A DNA stretch of 64,000 bases. Source: JAJFUI01 sp963754135. GTDB lineage: Bacteria > Planctomycetota > Planctomycetia > Pirellulales > Thermoguttaceae. Location of the stretch: the NCBI GenBank assembly GCA_963754135.1, contig CAVWEY010000003.1, forward strand, positions 2,046,001 to 2,110,000, given 5' to 3'. This document shows, one piece after another, positions 8,451 to 17,001 of the stretch. Every line of letters begins with the position of its first letter. The first letter of the stretch is position 1. The position numbers and the translations under genes were made by a program. Under the pieces are notes generated by a model. The model did not search any database and was not told the DNA's origin. It was given only the letters and a program-made list of their open reading frames with translations.

Positions 8451-9721
8451 TACCCCGACACCCGCCACTTCTTGTCCTTGTCGAGCATGGGCGTGACGGT
8501 CTCCACGGCAGCAGCCTTCTTCTCGAAGACGGTCTTGTACTGGATGATGACGTACTGGCCGTCGGGCGCGCCGGGCAGGGCGGTGGTGTACTTTGCGGAG
8601 AGCGGAGTTCTGGAAATGACTTTGCCCAGCGGTTTTCTCGCCTCACCGACTTTCCTGATGAACTCGCGCCTGTCGACGGCATCCTTGAGGAGTTCGGCGG
8701 CCGTTTCCCAGCTTCGCGAGTATTCACCCTGATCCACCAGGGCCAGCCACGGCTCGGCCGCCAGGGCGGCCTTCTTTTCGGCCGTCGCCGGGGCCTCGTT
8801 GGCGGCGGGCTTGGCCCCCAGAATCGGCTTCAGCAGCAGCGTGACCGGCGTGCCTTCCGGCGGCAGGTGTTCCGCGAAAGCCTCGAAGGACCGCGCCTCG
8901 AGCGCCCCGTAGCCGAGCATCGGCAGATCGAGCATCGCGCCGGGCGAACTGAGGACGCAGATCATTTCGCCGTGGTCGGCCACGTAAAACTCCTGGCCGG
9001 TGGTCTCGTCCTTGACGAACATGCTGCCGGCGAACACCCAGTTCACGTCCAATGCCTTCTTGGTCTTGATGTTGCGGACCCAATCCTGGGCGCGGGCCGA
9101 TTGGACCTTGCCCTGCGGGTCCTTCCAGCGGACTTCGATGGCGATTTCCGTGCCGGTGGGCGGGGAGAACTCCGGCTGAAACCGGGCGGGATGGCCGGAC
9201 TTGGCCCCCACGCGCAGCAGGCCCGCGTGGACGACGTGTGGCGTCACGTTGACCGAGAGTACCGACTCATAGGCCCGGTTCGCGTACGTGGCGAAGAACT
9301 CCAGCGGATAGCCCGCTTTGCAGGTCTCGCCCAACAGCACGACCTGCTTGTGCTCCATGTCCAGCCAGACCGGTTCCTTCGGATCCAGGCGGACGAGCTT
9401 ATCGGGTTCGTCAACCAGCGGCGAACCGAGGTCCCGCGGCTTCTCGGTCATTTCCTCCACCTCCTCCGTCAACTTCTCCTCGCGCGTGCCGGGTTTGCCA
9501 GGCTCGTTGGCCGGCTTCGGCGGCTGCTCCACCGTCTTCGCCGCCGGCGGAGTCCCTTCCGGCTTGATGTCCGGCCTGGCCGGAGAGACAGGCCCGTGTG
9601 GCAGTTCCTTGGCCGGCTTCTTCTCCGCACTTGACGGACAGCCGCTCAACACGATGGCGAGGGCAAACACGCAGGCGCCCGCAAGAGCGCCGCCCGTTCC
9701 GGCAATGGTCCACGTCTTCAT
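8438..9721 (-). CDS. DUF4019 lipoprotein
   Basis: The 427-residue protein has a lipoprotein signal (VFALAIVLSGC), then a Pro/Lys/Glu-rich linker to about residue 100. A middle region (~100-300) is of unknown fold, and the C-terminal ~115 residues match DUF4019 in pattern: GEYSRSWETAAELLKD, PLGKVISRTPLS, GQYVIIQYKTVFEKK and WRVSGYYIK. DUF4019 has no known activity. The protein is probably anchored in a membrane facing the periplasm. The gene is monocistronic and its start is preceded by GGAAAGG. Confidence 0.75.
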   Translation of the reverse strand: MKTWTIAGTGGALAGACVFALAIVLSGCPSSAEKKPAKELPHGPVSPARPDIKPEGTPPAAKTVEQPPKPANEPGKPGTREEKLTEEVEEMTEKPRDLGSPLVDEPDKLVRLDPKEPVWLDMEHKQVVLLGETCKAGYPLEFFATYANRAYESVLSVNVTPHVVHAGLLRVGAKSGHPARFQPEFSPPTGTEIAIEVRWKDPQGKVQSARAQDWVRNIKTKKALDVNWVFAGSMFVKDETTGQEFYVADHGEMICVLSSPGAMLDLPMLGYGALEARSFEAFAEHLPPEGTPVTLLLKPILGAKPAANEAPATAEKKAALAAEPWLALVDQGEYSRSWETAAELLKDAVDRREFIRKVGEARKPLGKVISRTPLSAKYTTALPGAPDGQYVIIQYKTVFEKKAAAVETVTPMLDKDKKWRVSGYYIK

Positions 9722-9795
9722 GATTCTGACCTTTCCTTTTGTAAAGCCACCGCCATTCTAGCCGCGTTCCCGAAAACGACAAGACGCCGCCGGCG

Positions 9796-9888
9796 GTAGG
9801 GTGGGACAAGCGGAGCGCAGTCCCACCAAGACTCGTGAGAAAGGCCGCAAGAGCGTGGTGGGACTGCGCTCCGCTTGTCCCACCCTAC
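9796..9888. repeat. Palindromic repeat, family R2
   Basis: Facing arms begin and end with GTAGGGTGGGACAAGCGGAG and its complement, enclosing TCCCACCAAGACTC. Other copies are at 14160-14241, 21912-21993 and, inside a CDS, at 42919-43022. This copy lies just downstream of the receiver-like gene and upstream of the lipoprotein gene. Confidence 0.9.
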
Positions 9889-9891
9889 CAT

Positions 9892-10716
9892 CTACCCAAT
9901 TTGCCAGAACAGGTCCTCGACCACCACCGGTTTGGAGAGCACGGCCGCGGCCCCGGCCGACAGGGCCCGCCGGTGATCGTCGATCCGCGGAAACCCCAAG
10001 AGCGCGATGGCCGGACTGGGCTGCACTGCGGCGGCAAAACGGCGTAGTTCGTCGCACTCTGCGTCGTCCAACTCGGCGGCGTCGAAGATGGCCGCCGTCG
10101 CCCCCTCGACTCGGGCGTCGGCCGGCCGGCGCTGCCAGACGGCGGCCAGCCCGCGGCCGCGGCAGGCCGCCAAGAGCCAGCCGGCCATCTCGGACGACCG
10201 CGAGCGGATCACTACCAGGCCGCAGCGTTGCCTGGTCCCCTCTCCCGCCGGGAGAGGGTTAGGGTGAGGGTAACAGCCGGGCGAACCTACGTCGGCCAGC
10301 AGCCGTTCCTCCTCGCTGGCGGTGACCGGCAGCGTCCAGGAACTTGGTTCTCCCTGGGCGAGGCGTTGGAACTCCCGGCCGCAGCGGGCGGGCCATTGAT
10401 GCCAGTACAGCCGCGCCGAGGCCGGCCAAGGCGAGCCGCTCCGCATCTCCCCTTCGCACCAGCTTCCCATCAGCCCCAGAATCCGCGCCAGCGGGGCCAG
10501 CCGCCGCAGCCGGTCGATCGCCTGGTGCGGGAACTCGCCGGGCCGCGATTGGGCCACGACGATCACATCCGGCGAAAGCTCCCCCTCGACCATTGCCGCG
10601 GCCGTCTCAGCGTCGCCGGCCTCGCGGACAACTCCCCATTGTCCCAGGCTTGCCCGCGCATCGCGGAACTCCGCCCGGCCCGCGCCACCGAGGAAAAGTA
10701 TGGAGAGTGGGGACAT
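9892..10716 (-). CDS. Receiver-like protein with two degenerate response-regulator domains
   Basis: The 274-residue protein starts MSPLSILFLGGAGRAEF and contains two receiver-like folds, about residues 1-95 and 150-274. The second ends ALSAGAAAVLSKPV, the Lys-Pro motif of a receiver domain. The Asp expected for phosphorylation is not obvious in either, so these may be pseudo-receivers. Between them the peptide HPNPLPAGEG is encoded by a family R3 palindrome. ATG 10716 is chosen because the frame upstream is palindromic repeat. It lies downstream of the HTH-EIIA gene on the same strand, which hints at a regulatory role. Confidence 0.5.
   Translation of the reverse strand: MSPLSILFLGGAGRAEFRDARASLGQWGVVREAGDAETAAAMVEGELSPDVIVVAQSRPGEFPHQAIDRLRRLAPLARILGLMGSWCEGEMRSGSPWPASARLYWHQWPARCGREFQRLAQGEPSSWTLPVTASEEERLLADVGSPGCYPHPNPLPAGEGTRQRCGLVVIRSRSSEMAGWLLAACRGRGLAAVWQRRPADARVEGATAAIFDAAELDDAECDELRRFAAAVQPSPAIALLGFPRIDDHRRALSAGAAAVLSKPVVVEDLFWQIG
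10229..10270. repeat. Family R3 palindrome inside a CDS
   Basis: CCCTCTCCCGCCGGGAGAGGG plus flanking GTTAGGGTGAGGG lies in frame in the receiver-like gene, encoding the inter-domain peptide around PHPNPLPAGEG. Confidence 0.85.
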
Positions 10717-10727
10717 TGGCCGGGGAG

Positions 10728-10806
10728 GGTGGCATGCCCTGAGTGCAGCGAAGGGCGTGGTTTTGTCGTTCACCACGCCCTTCGCTGCGCTCAGGGCGTG
10801 CCACCC
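10728..10806. repeat. Family R1-like palindrome, variant
   Basis: Facing arms start GGGTGGCATGCCCTGAGTGC and end GGGCGTGCCACCC. Compared with R1, the inner segment is replaced by AGCGAAGGGCGTGG. It separates the HTH-EIIA gene from the receiver-like gene and removes any obvious ribosome-binding site for the latter. Confidence 0.85.
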
Positions 10807-10822
10807 AAGTCTGGACACGGTT

Positions 10823-11530
10823 TTACAGGCTCTCCTCCGCCTCGACGATCAATTGCCGCGCCTCTTCCGCATTGGTCACTTCGCGCAGGGCATCGAGGAA
10901 CTTGGGCGCGGTCAGGATGCGGCTCAGCCGGGCCAGCACCCGCAGATGGCCGCGGTCTTCCATCGAGCAGATCAGGAAGAACACGTCGGTCAACGGGGCG
11001 CCGCCGCCGCCGAAGGGGATGCCGCTGCTGCTCCGCCCCAACGCCAAGACCGGCTGGCTGAGGATCTTCGCCATCGGCCGGCGGGGGTGCAACAACGCCA
11101 CACCGCTGTCCAGCGCCGTGGTGTGCATGTCCTCGCGGTCCTTCACCGCACGGGCCATCTCCTTGGCGTCCCACAGCCAGCCGGTCCGCGCCGCCAGCTC
11201 GACCATCGAATCGATCACCGAGTTGCGGGTGCGGGCCAACAGCGGCACCGCGATTGCCTCCGGCGGCAGCATCGCGGCGACCTGGGACTCGTGCTCGTGC
11301 TCCGGCGGGGCCGAATGCCGCAAGACCGCCTCGACCTCGAGCAATTCCGACTCGTCCGACAGCCCGATCCGCCGTTCCAGCCAGTGGTGGATGTCGGGCC
11401 GGGCGAAGCGCCACTGGCCGGCCACCTTCCGCCCCGGCAAGTTGCCCCGCTCCGCCAGCTTGACGACTTGCTGCGCAGCAAGGTGCAGATAACGTGCCAG
11501 GCCCTCGACATCAAAATCACTGTACGGCAT
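10823..11530 (-). CDS. HTH-domain protein fused to a PTS EIIA (PtsN-type) domain
   Basis: The 235 residues split into an excisionase/MerR-like helix-turn-helix (YLHLAAQQVVKLAERGNLP, GQWRFARPDIHHWLERR) and a fructose/mannitol-type EIIA domain from about residue 85. The EIIA active histidine is in DSGVALLHPRRP, and TDVFFLICSMEDRGHLRVLARLSR is the conserved second half. EIIA-Ntr domains take phosphate from NPr, and here the state could control DNA binding. The start overlaps the TolC-like gene by 14 bases. Confidence 0.78.
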   Translation of the reverse strand: MPYSDFDVEGLARYLHLAAQQVVKLAERGNLPGRKVAGQWRFARPDIHHWLERRIGLSDESELLEVEAVLRHSAPPEHEHESQVAAMLPPEAIAVPLLARTRNSVIDSMVELAARTGWLWDAKEMARAVKDREDMHTTALDSGVALLHPRRPMAKILSQPVLALGRSSSGIPFGGGGAPLTDVFFLICSMEDRGHLRVLARLSRILTAPKFLDALREVTNAEEARQLIVEAEESL

Positions 11531-13883
11531 GACCTGGAGCAGGCGGTGGACTTTCGCCGGATTTATAGGAGTTGTCCTTCTCCACTGCGTTCCAACCGGC
11601 CGGGGTCACCTGCCGGTCCGTCGATGATGGCGGGGCGGACTGCCAACCTGCCTGACGTGGTGGGGCAGATTGCCAATCTGCCTCGCGTCCAGTACGCGGC
11701 GCCGTCCTGCCGGCGGCGGACGCCTGCGGCGCCGGCCCGAGCGCCGGCTCGGCGGGCACCGTCTCGCTCGGCGCCGGCTGGGCCGGGACCGGCTTGACCG
11801 GAACCGTCTCGGCCGGCGGGGGCGTCGGAACCGACCCGGCCGGGGCCGACTGAGGCTCGGGCGTTGGCACCAACTCCGACTTGTCGGGGGTGGTTCCCGC
11901 CGGCGCGCCTTCCATCGGCATTCCCGCGTCGGCGTGCTGTTCGATCGGCCCGCGGCTCACGACCCGCGGCTGCGTGAAGCCGTAGTCGAGATAGGTGGAG
12001 GCTTCCCGCGCCCTTGCCCGGCGGCGGGCGTCGAAGTACGCCTTGCCCGGCCAAGGCCCTTCGGCCAAGTAGACCCCATTGTACTCCAGCAGCGACCCCT
12101 TGCGGTAGTGGACCTGGGCAATCGACCGGTTGTAGTCGACCAGTCGGCGGAAGTAGTCGCTTTCGGCTTGGGCCAGGGTTTGCTGGGCCTGCAAGAGGAC
12201 GTCGAGGGTAATGGTGTCGGTTTCGTAGGCCTGGGCCACCGCCTCGACCTGGCGTTGGGCGGCGATGCGGCGGTTGAAGGCCGTCTGGCTCAGGACGTAG
12301 TTGGTTTCCAGGTCGCGGATGGCGAAGGCCAACTGGTGCGAAAGTTCCAGTTCGCCCTCTTGAAGGATCGTCTGCTCCTTCGCCAATTCCATTTGGGCGT
12401 TGCGGACCCCGGCCATCTCGCGGCGGAACCCCAAGTTCATCTGGCCCTGAAACCCCAGTTGCCATTCCTGGAACTCGCCGTCCATCATGGTGCGGTAGGC
12501 ATTGGAGTCCGGGAACGGAGGGCCGGCTTCCACGGCGGTGAGGTCCAGCGGATTGGCCCCGTCCAGCCGGTTTCCCAGCCCGAGCCAGCTATACTGGGCC
12601 ACAAAGTCCAGCTTGGGCAAGAGGAAGTTCTTGGAAGCGATCAGTTGCAGATCGGCACGCTTGACGATCCACTTCTGCTGCCGCAACTCCGCGCTCTGCG
12701 CCAGGCCCTCGCACAGCACGTCGTGCCAGTCGAAGGTGACTTTGGCGGTGGTCGGCTCGTCCTTGGGGCGGATCAGCCGGCCGTCGGTCGCCGCCAATCC
12801 CATCAGGTAGCGGAGTTTCGATTCGGTCACGTAGAGCGCGTTGAGCGATTGCTCGGCCGTGCTGCGGAAGAGGAAGTATTGTTCGCGGGCTTGGGCCTCC
12901 TTTTCCGCCTCGCCTCCCTTGGCCCCGACCCGGTAGAGGGTGTAGATCTTCCGCCAGGTGGTCAGGGCGCTGTCGCGGCCGGCAATCACCGCGTCCAGGC
13001 TGCGGTATTCATAGTACAGTTCCCAGTAGGCGACCTCGACGTCGCTGACGAGGTTCCGCACGCCGATCTCGAAGTTGGCCAACGCGATGTCGGTGTTGAT
13101 CCGGGCGATGACGACGCCGTTGAACTGCCCCGGCTGGGCCCCCGGCCCGGTGATCCGGTTGACCTGCACGCCGGCCCCTTGCAACAACGGTTGCCGCCAT
13201 TGGGCCGTCAGGTTCACGTTCCAGTCGGAGGGATATGCGTAGGGCGTAGTAGCCGTGTACGGATACCGGTCTCTGTCGTAGCTGACGGTGTGGCTTAAGG
13301 AGAACTGGCCGCCCGTCGCCGTGACCTTCGACAACTGGGCCTGGAATTGCCCGATGTCGTGCTCAGAGACATCCGCCTCGCCAATGAGCGTCAACTGGGG
13401 GTTGATGTTCTGCGGCTTGTCCGTCCGCTGCCAGGTCACGCTGGTGCTGAGTTGGGCGTCGAACGCCGCCAGCGCCGCCTCGGCGCTAGTCCGCGGGTTG
13501 CTCTCCGCCAAGGCCGGATCGTAGATCGTCGGGACGATTTCGGGGTTGCGGAGGATATACTCGGGCGGGCCCTGGACCTGCCCGCCTATGGTCCGCATCA
13601 CCTTGTTGTTCTTCAGGGCATTCTGAATGGCCTCTTCCAGGGTAAGGTTCCAGACCTCCTGCGTTTCCCTGTTTACCAGCGACAGCGGCCTATGTGCGTC
13701 GCTCACGTCGGCCAACCGGTCGACATTTACATCGGCCTGCTCGAGTTCCGTGGCCACTCCAATGTAGTGGTCCAGATTGCCGTCCACGTGCTTCAGATAG
13801 AACGGCATTTGCGGCTGACATCCCGCCAGGACGGCCAACAGGGCCGCCGCCGCGACACTGATCCAGGGGGCTTGCCGACTCAT
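11517..13883 (-). CDS. TolC-family outer-membrane efflux lipoprotein
   Basis: The 788-residue protein has a lipoprotein signal (LLAVLAGC) and the two long helical-hairpin repeats of outer-membrane efflux proteins, including WNLTLEEAIQNALKNN, WRQPLLQGAGVQVN, DVEVAYWELYYEYRSLD and RQVEAVAQAYETDTITLDVLLQAQ. It would form the outer-membrane duct of a tripartite exporter; no inner-membrane partners lie nearby. The C-terminal ~150 residues are a Pro/Ala/Val-rich tail not typical of TolC. This tail includes the near-duplicated DWQSAPPRQAGWQSAPP, encoded by two small palindromes at 11632-11690. Confidence 0.85.
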   Translation of the reverse strand: MSRQAPWISVAAAALLAVLAGCQPQMPFYLKHVDGNLDHYIGVATELEQADVNVDRLADVSDAHRPLSLVNRETQEVWNLTLEEAIQNALKNNKVMRTIGGQVQGPPEYILRNPEIVPTIYDPALAESNPRTSAEAALAAFDAQLSTSVTWQRTDKPQNINPQLTLIGEADVSEHDIGQFQAQLSKVTATGGQFSLSHTVSYDRDRYPYTATTPYAYPSDWNVNLTAQWRQPLLQGAGVQVNRITGPGAQPGQFNGVVIARINTDIALANFEIGVRNLVSDVEVAYWELYYEYRSLDAVIAGRDSALTTWRKIYTLYRVGAKGGEAEKEAQAREQYFLFRSTAEQSLNALYVTESKLRYLMGLAATDGRLIRPKDEPTTAKVTFDWHDVLCEGLAQSAELRQQKWIVKRADLQLIASKNFLLPKLDFVAQYSWLGLGNRLDGANPLDLTAVEAGPPFPDSNAYRTMMDGEFQEWQLGFQGQMNLGFRREMAGVRNAQMELAKEQTILQEGELELSHQLAFAIRDLETNYVLSQTAFNRRIAAQRQVEAVAQAYETDTITLDVLLQAQQTLAQAESDYFRRLVDYNRSIAQVHYRKGSLLEYNGVYLAEGPWPGKAYFDARRRARAREASTYLDYGFTQPRVVSRGPIEQHADAGMPMEGAPAGTTPDKSELVPTPEPQSAPAGSVPTPPPAETVPVKPVPAQPAPSETVPAEPALGPAPQASAAGRTAPRTGREADWQSAPPRQAGWQSAPPSSTDRQVTPAGWNAVEKDNSYKSGESPPPAPGHAVQ
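11632..11690. repeat. Tandem small palindromes in the TolC tail
   Basis: Two units of the form GGGGCAGATTGCCAATCTGCC (each an imperfect palindrome) lie 28 bases apart and are translated in frame near the C-terminus. Confidence 0.7.
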
Positions 13884-13900
13884 AGGCCTGCGTTCCTGTT

Positions 13901-13951
13901 AGTAGGACGGGCATTCCTGCCTGTCCTGGGCAGGCGTGGATGCCTGCCCTA
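13901..13951. repeat. Palindromic repeat upstream of the TolC-like gene
   Basis: Facing arms GTAGGACGGGCATTCCTGCC and GGCAGGCGTGGATGCCTGCCC share a stem built from GGGCAGGCAT units. The rest of 13952-14159 has no gene I can support; it contains a short tract of CGGCA-rich repeats. Confidence 0.65.
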
Positions 13952-14159
13952 CCTGCCGGACAATTGGCTTTCATCGTTTTCCCCCCGGCCGTTACCCGTC
14001 TGAGGTTCGCGCAATCTCGCGTGACCTCAGACGGAGTAATCGGCAAACCTGTTATCGGCAGCCCAATCGGCAGACTTTGACGGAATTGCACGACCGACAA
14101 ACAGGTCGTACATTACCCAGTTCGCCAAGACACCGCAGAGTTACTTTTCGTTGCGGAAA

Positions 14160-14241
14160 GTAGGGTGGGACAAGCAAAGCGCGGTCCCACCATGCTAACT
14201 TGGGGCTCTTGGTGGGACTACGCTTTGCTTCTCCCACCCTA
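14160..14241. repeat. Palindromic repeat, family R2
   Basis: Arms GTAGGGTGGGACAAGCAAAG and CTTTGCTTCTCCCACCCTA face each other across GGTCCCACC/GGTGGGACTA. It directly precedes the small nucleotidyltransferase-associated gene. Confidence 0.88.
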
Positions 14242-14315
14242 TGGCGGACGTTCCAGCTTGGCGCTGGCTGCCTGGCGCAGTGGCGAGGGAAGCGGTTGTC
14301 TGCTACGCTAGTGCT

Positions 14316-14516
14316 ATGAGCGAGGAGGAACGCACGATCCGCGTGACCCGGCTTCACGACCAGGGGAAGGAGCCGGATTTGAAGAACACCACGCCCGAAC
14401 AGCGCGTGGGGATGATGTGGCAGCTCGCACTGGATGCCTGGGCGATGATGGGAGACCGCGATGCTGAATCCCGACTTCCGCGACATGTTGTCCGTATTGT
14501 CCGCGGAAGGCGCTGA
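14316..14516 (+). CDS. Small protein associated with MNT-type nucleotidyltransferases
   Basis: The 66-residue product (MSEEERTIRVTRL ... TPEQRVGMMWQLALDAW ... ESRLPRHVVRIVRG) resembles the short ORF that commonly precedes an AbiEii/MNT-like nucleotidyltransferase gene in bacteria. The start at 14316 is chosen because the frame upstream is repeat DNA. Its 3' end overlaps the next ORF by 56 bases in a different frame, the usual arrangement of these pairs. Function unknown; a toxin-antitoxin or defence role has been proposed for similar pairs. Confidence 0.65.
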   Translation: MSEEERTIRVTRLHDQGKEPDLKNTTPEQRVGMMWQLALDAWAMMGDRDAESRLPRHVVRIVRGRR

Positions 14517-14771
14517 GTTCTTGCTGGTCGGCGCTTTCGCGATGGCCGTGCATGGCTATCCCCGCACGACCGGCGACATGGACATATTGATCTTCTGACC
14601 TCCATCAACGGCGTCGAGTTCCACGACGCCTGGGCCAGCCGGAAGATGGTCGACCTGGAGGGGCAGCGGGTCGCCGTTCTCGGCCGCGCCGATCTGTTGC
14701 GCAACAAGAGGGCTTGCACCCGGCCCAAAGATCAAGCCGACGCCCTCTGGCTGGAGAGCGGCGAACCGTGA
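14461..14771 (+). pseudogene. MNT-domain nucleotidyltransferase remnant with internal deletion
   Basis: The first 45 codons (MLNPDFRDMLSVLSAEGAEF, then LLVGAFAMAVHGYPRTTGDMDILIF) are the N-terminal half of the nucleotidyltransferase fold, with the catalytic GDMD motif. The frame then stops at 14596. In another frame the text resumes as IDLLTSINGVEFHDAW to LLRNKRACTRPKDQADALWL, the family's C-terminal part. Roughly 40-50 residues expected between the two halves are missing. The deletion appears to join two similar aspartate/isoleucine-coding stretches, so this copy is broken by deletion and not merely by an indel. Confidence 0.75.
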
Positions 14772-14791
14772 TCCTGTCCACGGATGTTGGA

Positions 14792-14855
14792 CGTAGGTTA
14801 TGCTTTAGCATAACCCGCCACCAGTTGCCGATGTTATGCTAAAGCATAACCTACG
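14792..14855. repeat. Perfect 23-bp inverted repeat, each arm itself palindromic
   Basis: Arms 14792-14814 and 14833-14855 are exact reverse complements. Each arm also contains GGTTATGCTTTAGCATAACC or its mate, so four alternative hairpins are possible. It lies between the remnant above and the 3' end of the convergent exported protein gene, where it may stop transcription. Confidence 0.85.
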
Positions 14856-14879
14856 GTCTGGCGAAGTTGGGCTAGCCGT

Positions 14880-16781
14880 CTACTTCGCGGCGGCGACCTT
14901 CGGCGGCGTGGCCGGCCGCTTCCAGGCGATCACCAGCCAGCCGTCGCGGCAGACGATTTCGACCGGCATCAGCTTTCCGAAGGCCTTCCACTTGCCGGGC
15001 AGTTCCAGGCCCTTGCCGAGGAACTCCGGCTCGAAGACTTTGGCGAAGCGTTTTTCCAGCAGTTTGCGGAGGATTTGTTGCGGGCCGGAGAGCCTCTTGC
15101 CGCCGCCGGGGACAAAGCCGGGCGGGAAGGCCTCGATGCCGCCCTGACGGACCGCCCGGAATTGCCCCTCCGGCGACTTCTCGATCTTATAGGCCGCCGA
15201 GACGTTCATGGCCGGATGGGCGTCGCCGCCCTTGAAATACCGCACGCCGCGGATCGTGACCCGGAAGCCGTCGTCGGCGAACGTGACCGAGATCGGCTGC
15301 CGCGCGGCGAAGGTGATCGCCCACGGCTTGCCGTCTTCGTCGCCTTTCATTTTGTCGGGCAGGTGGCCGAGCAGATCGACGGCCGTGGCCTGCACCTTTT
15401 CTTCGTAGATGGTCCGTCCCGCCAGGGCGTCGAAGCTGAGGTTGTTGATCATCGACTCGTGCAGCCGAAGCGTCATGTCGGCCCCTTCGGCCGTTACGGG
15501 GGGCGGCTCGCCCGGGGCCGCCACCTTGCCGCCGCCGGCTTGCAGGCCGGTCACCATAAACGCCTGTTGCGTCGTGCTGAAGCGGAGCATCCGCGGGAAG
15601 AGTTTCCGCTCGGTGAACGGGCGATGGAACTTATCGTCGTACTTCTGGTTGGCCTTCTCCAGCGATTCCGCCGCCTGGGCGTCGATCCGGTCGTTGAGCC
15701 GCTGCTCGGCGTGGCGGGCGGAGATGCACTCCGCCTCGGGCTTCAGCTTGCAGGCCTTCTTCCAGGCCATCCGCTCGACCATCCGCCGGCCCTTGCACGA
15801 CTGGATGTCGCAGATCTTCGCCGAAACTTCGGCGCAGGAAACCGCCGGCTGGGCCGATAGCCCGTCGGCGTTCATGCACAGGCGCTTGCGGGCGGAGAGG
15901 TTGACCGTCGCCGTGCTATAGATCGTGATGCGGCCGTGGCAACCGACGTTGTCGGCGTGGGTCACGCCGCAGAAAAGCGTGTCGAGGACGCCGCAGTCCG
16001 GGTTGGGCACCAGTTCGGTGCAACTCTGGCCGACGGTGTGGGCGATGCCGTGCATCGACGTCCCCAGAATGCAATCGTCCACCGACGTGGTGTCGTCGAC
16101 GTGCTCGGCAATGCCCGCCCCCACCAACTCCGGCGAAAGTTCGGCGAACACGTTGGGATGCACCAGCTCCGTTTGAACCGCCTGAACCAGCGCCGGGCAC
16201 TGGTGGGCGGTCTGGAGAAAGCGGACCGATTCGCTGATTACCAACGCGTCCTCGGTGGTCGGCTTGGCCCGGTACGCCTCGAGACTCTTGGCCAGCCGGT
16301 CCAGTCTTCCTTCGAACTCCGTGCGGGTGTCGGGGTTGTTCACCGCGTCAAGCATGGCGACGTACGTGTGCAGGGCATGTTGCACGTCGATGAACCAGAC
16401 CAGTTCCAGCCCATCGTGATCGGGCCGGTATCGTTTTTGGACTCGCGCAAGCAACTCTCTGTCCGGCTGCTTGTCGCCGCGAAGCTCGTCCTGAAGCTGG
16501 TCCCAGAGGACGTATTTCCGCCAGTCCTCGCCGTTGGGGCCTGCCTGGCTCAGCCGTTGGTCCAGCCGGTCGAGCGCCTCCAGCAGCTCGGTTTTCGCCT
16601 GTTGGACGTCGGCTTGGCTGATCGGACGAAACTCCGCTTTGGCCGCCTTGCAGGCCGCCGGCAGATCTTTGGGCGGGACCGCGTTCTCAGCGGTCCCGGC
16701 ACCTGCCACGTAACTTACTGTGGCAAAAAGGGTTAAAGAAACGATAACGATCCACGTCCGCCGCGCCGTGCCGAGTTGCAT
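14880..16781 (-). CDS. Large exported protein of unknown family
   Basis: The 633-residue protein has a signal peptide (WIVIVSLTLFATVSYVAG). Residues ~60-230 look helical. A cysteine-rich core from about 240 to 370 follows, with CILGTSMHGIAHTVGQSC, CGVLDTLFCGVTHADNVGCHG and a second Cys cluster, then mixed segments to the end. The His and Cys pattern could bind a metal or form disulfides in the periplasm. No known domain was recognised. It is convergent with the nucleotidyltransferase module and seems to be monocistronic. Confidence 0.7.
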   Translation of the reverse strand: MQLGTARRTWIVIVSLTLFATVSYVAGAGTAENAVPPKDLPAACKAAKAEFRPISQADVQQAKTELLEALDRLDQRLSQAGPNGEDWRKYVLWDQLQDELRGDKQPDRELLARVQKRYRPDHDGLELVWFIDVQHALHTYVAMLDAVNNPDTRTEFEGRLDRLAKSLEAYRAKPTTEDALVISESVRFLQTAHQCPALVQAVQTELVHPNVFAELSPELVGAGIAEHVDDTTSVDDCILGTSMHGIAHTVGQSCTELVPNPDCGVLDTLFCGVTHADNVGCHGRITIYSTATVNLSARKRLCMNADGLSAQPAVSCAEVSAKICDIQSCKGRRMVERMAWKKACKLKPEAECISARHAEQRLNDRIDAQAAESLEKANQKYDDKFHRPFTERKLFPRMLRFSTTQQAFMVTGLQAGGGKVAAPGEPPPVTAEGADMTLRLHESMINNLSFDALAGRTIYEEKVQATAVDLLGHLPDKMKGDEDGKPWAITFAARQPISVTFADDGFRVTIRGVRYFKGGDAHPAMNVSAAYKIEKSPEGQFRAVRQGGIEAFPPGFVPGGGKRLSGPQQILRKLLEKRFAKVFEPEFLGKGLELPGKWKAFGKLMPVEIVCRDGWLVIAWKRPATPPKVAAAK

Positions 16782-17001
16782 CGGAGTGCTCCTTCATTCT
16801 TTGGGGGGAGTCTATAGCACGCATGGGTTATAGACCAGAAACCCCCCGGTCGTCCATAATTGCCGCCTTCACGATTGGCAGCGTGAATTGCGGCTGCTGC
16901 CAGATCGGGAAAATCGGAATAAACGTTTGAGTTTGCGTAACTTACCAGATATCGGCCTCGGCGACAACATGGCCTGTCTTGAACAATAAAGGAACTTTGC
17001 C

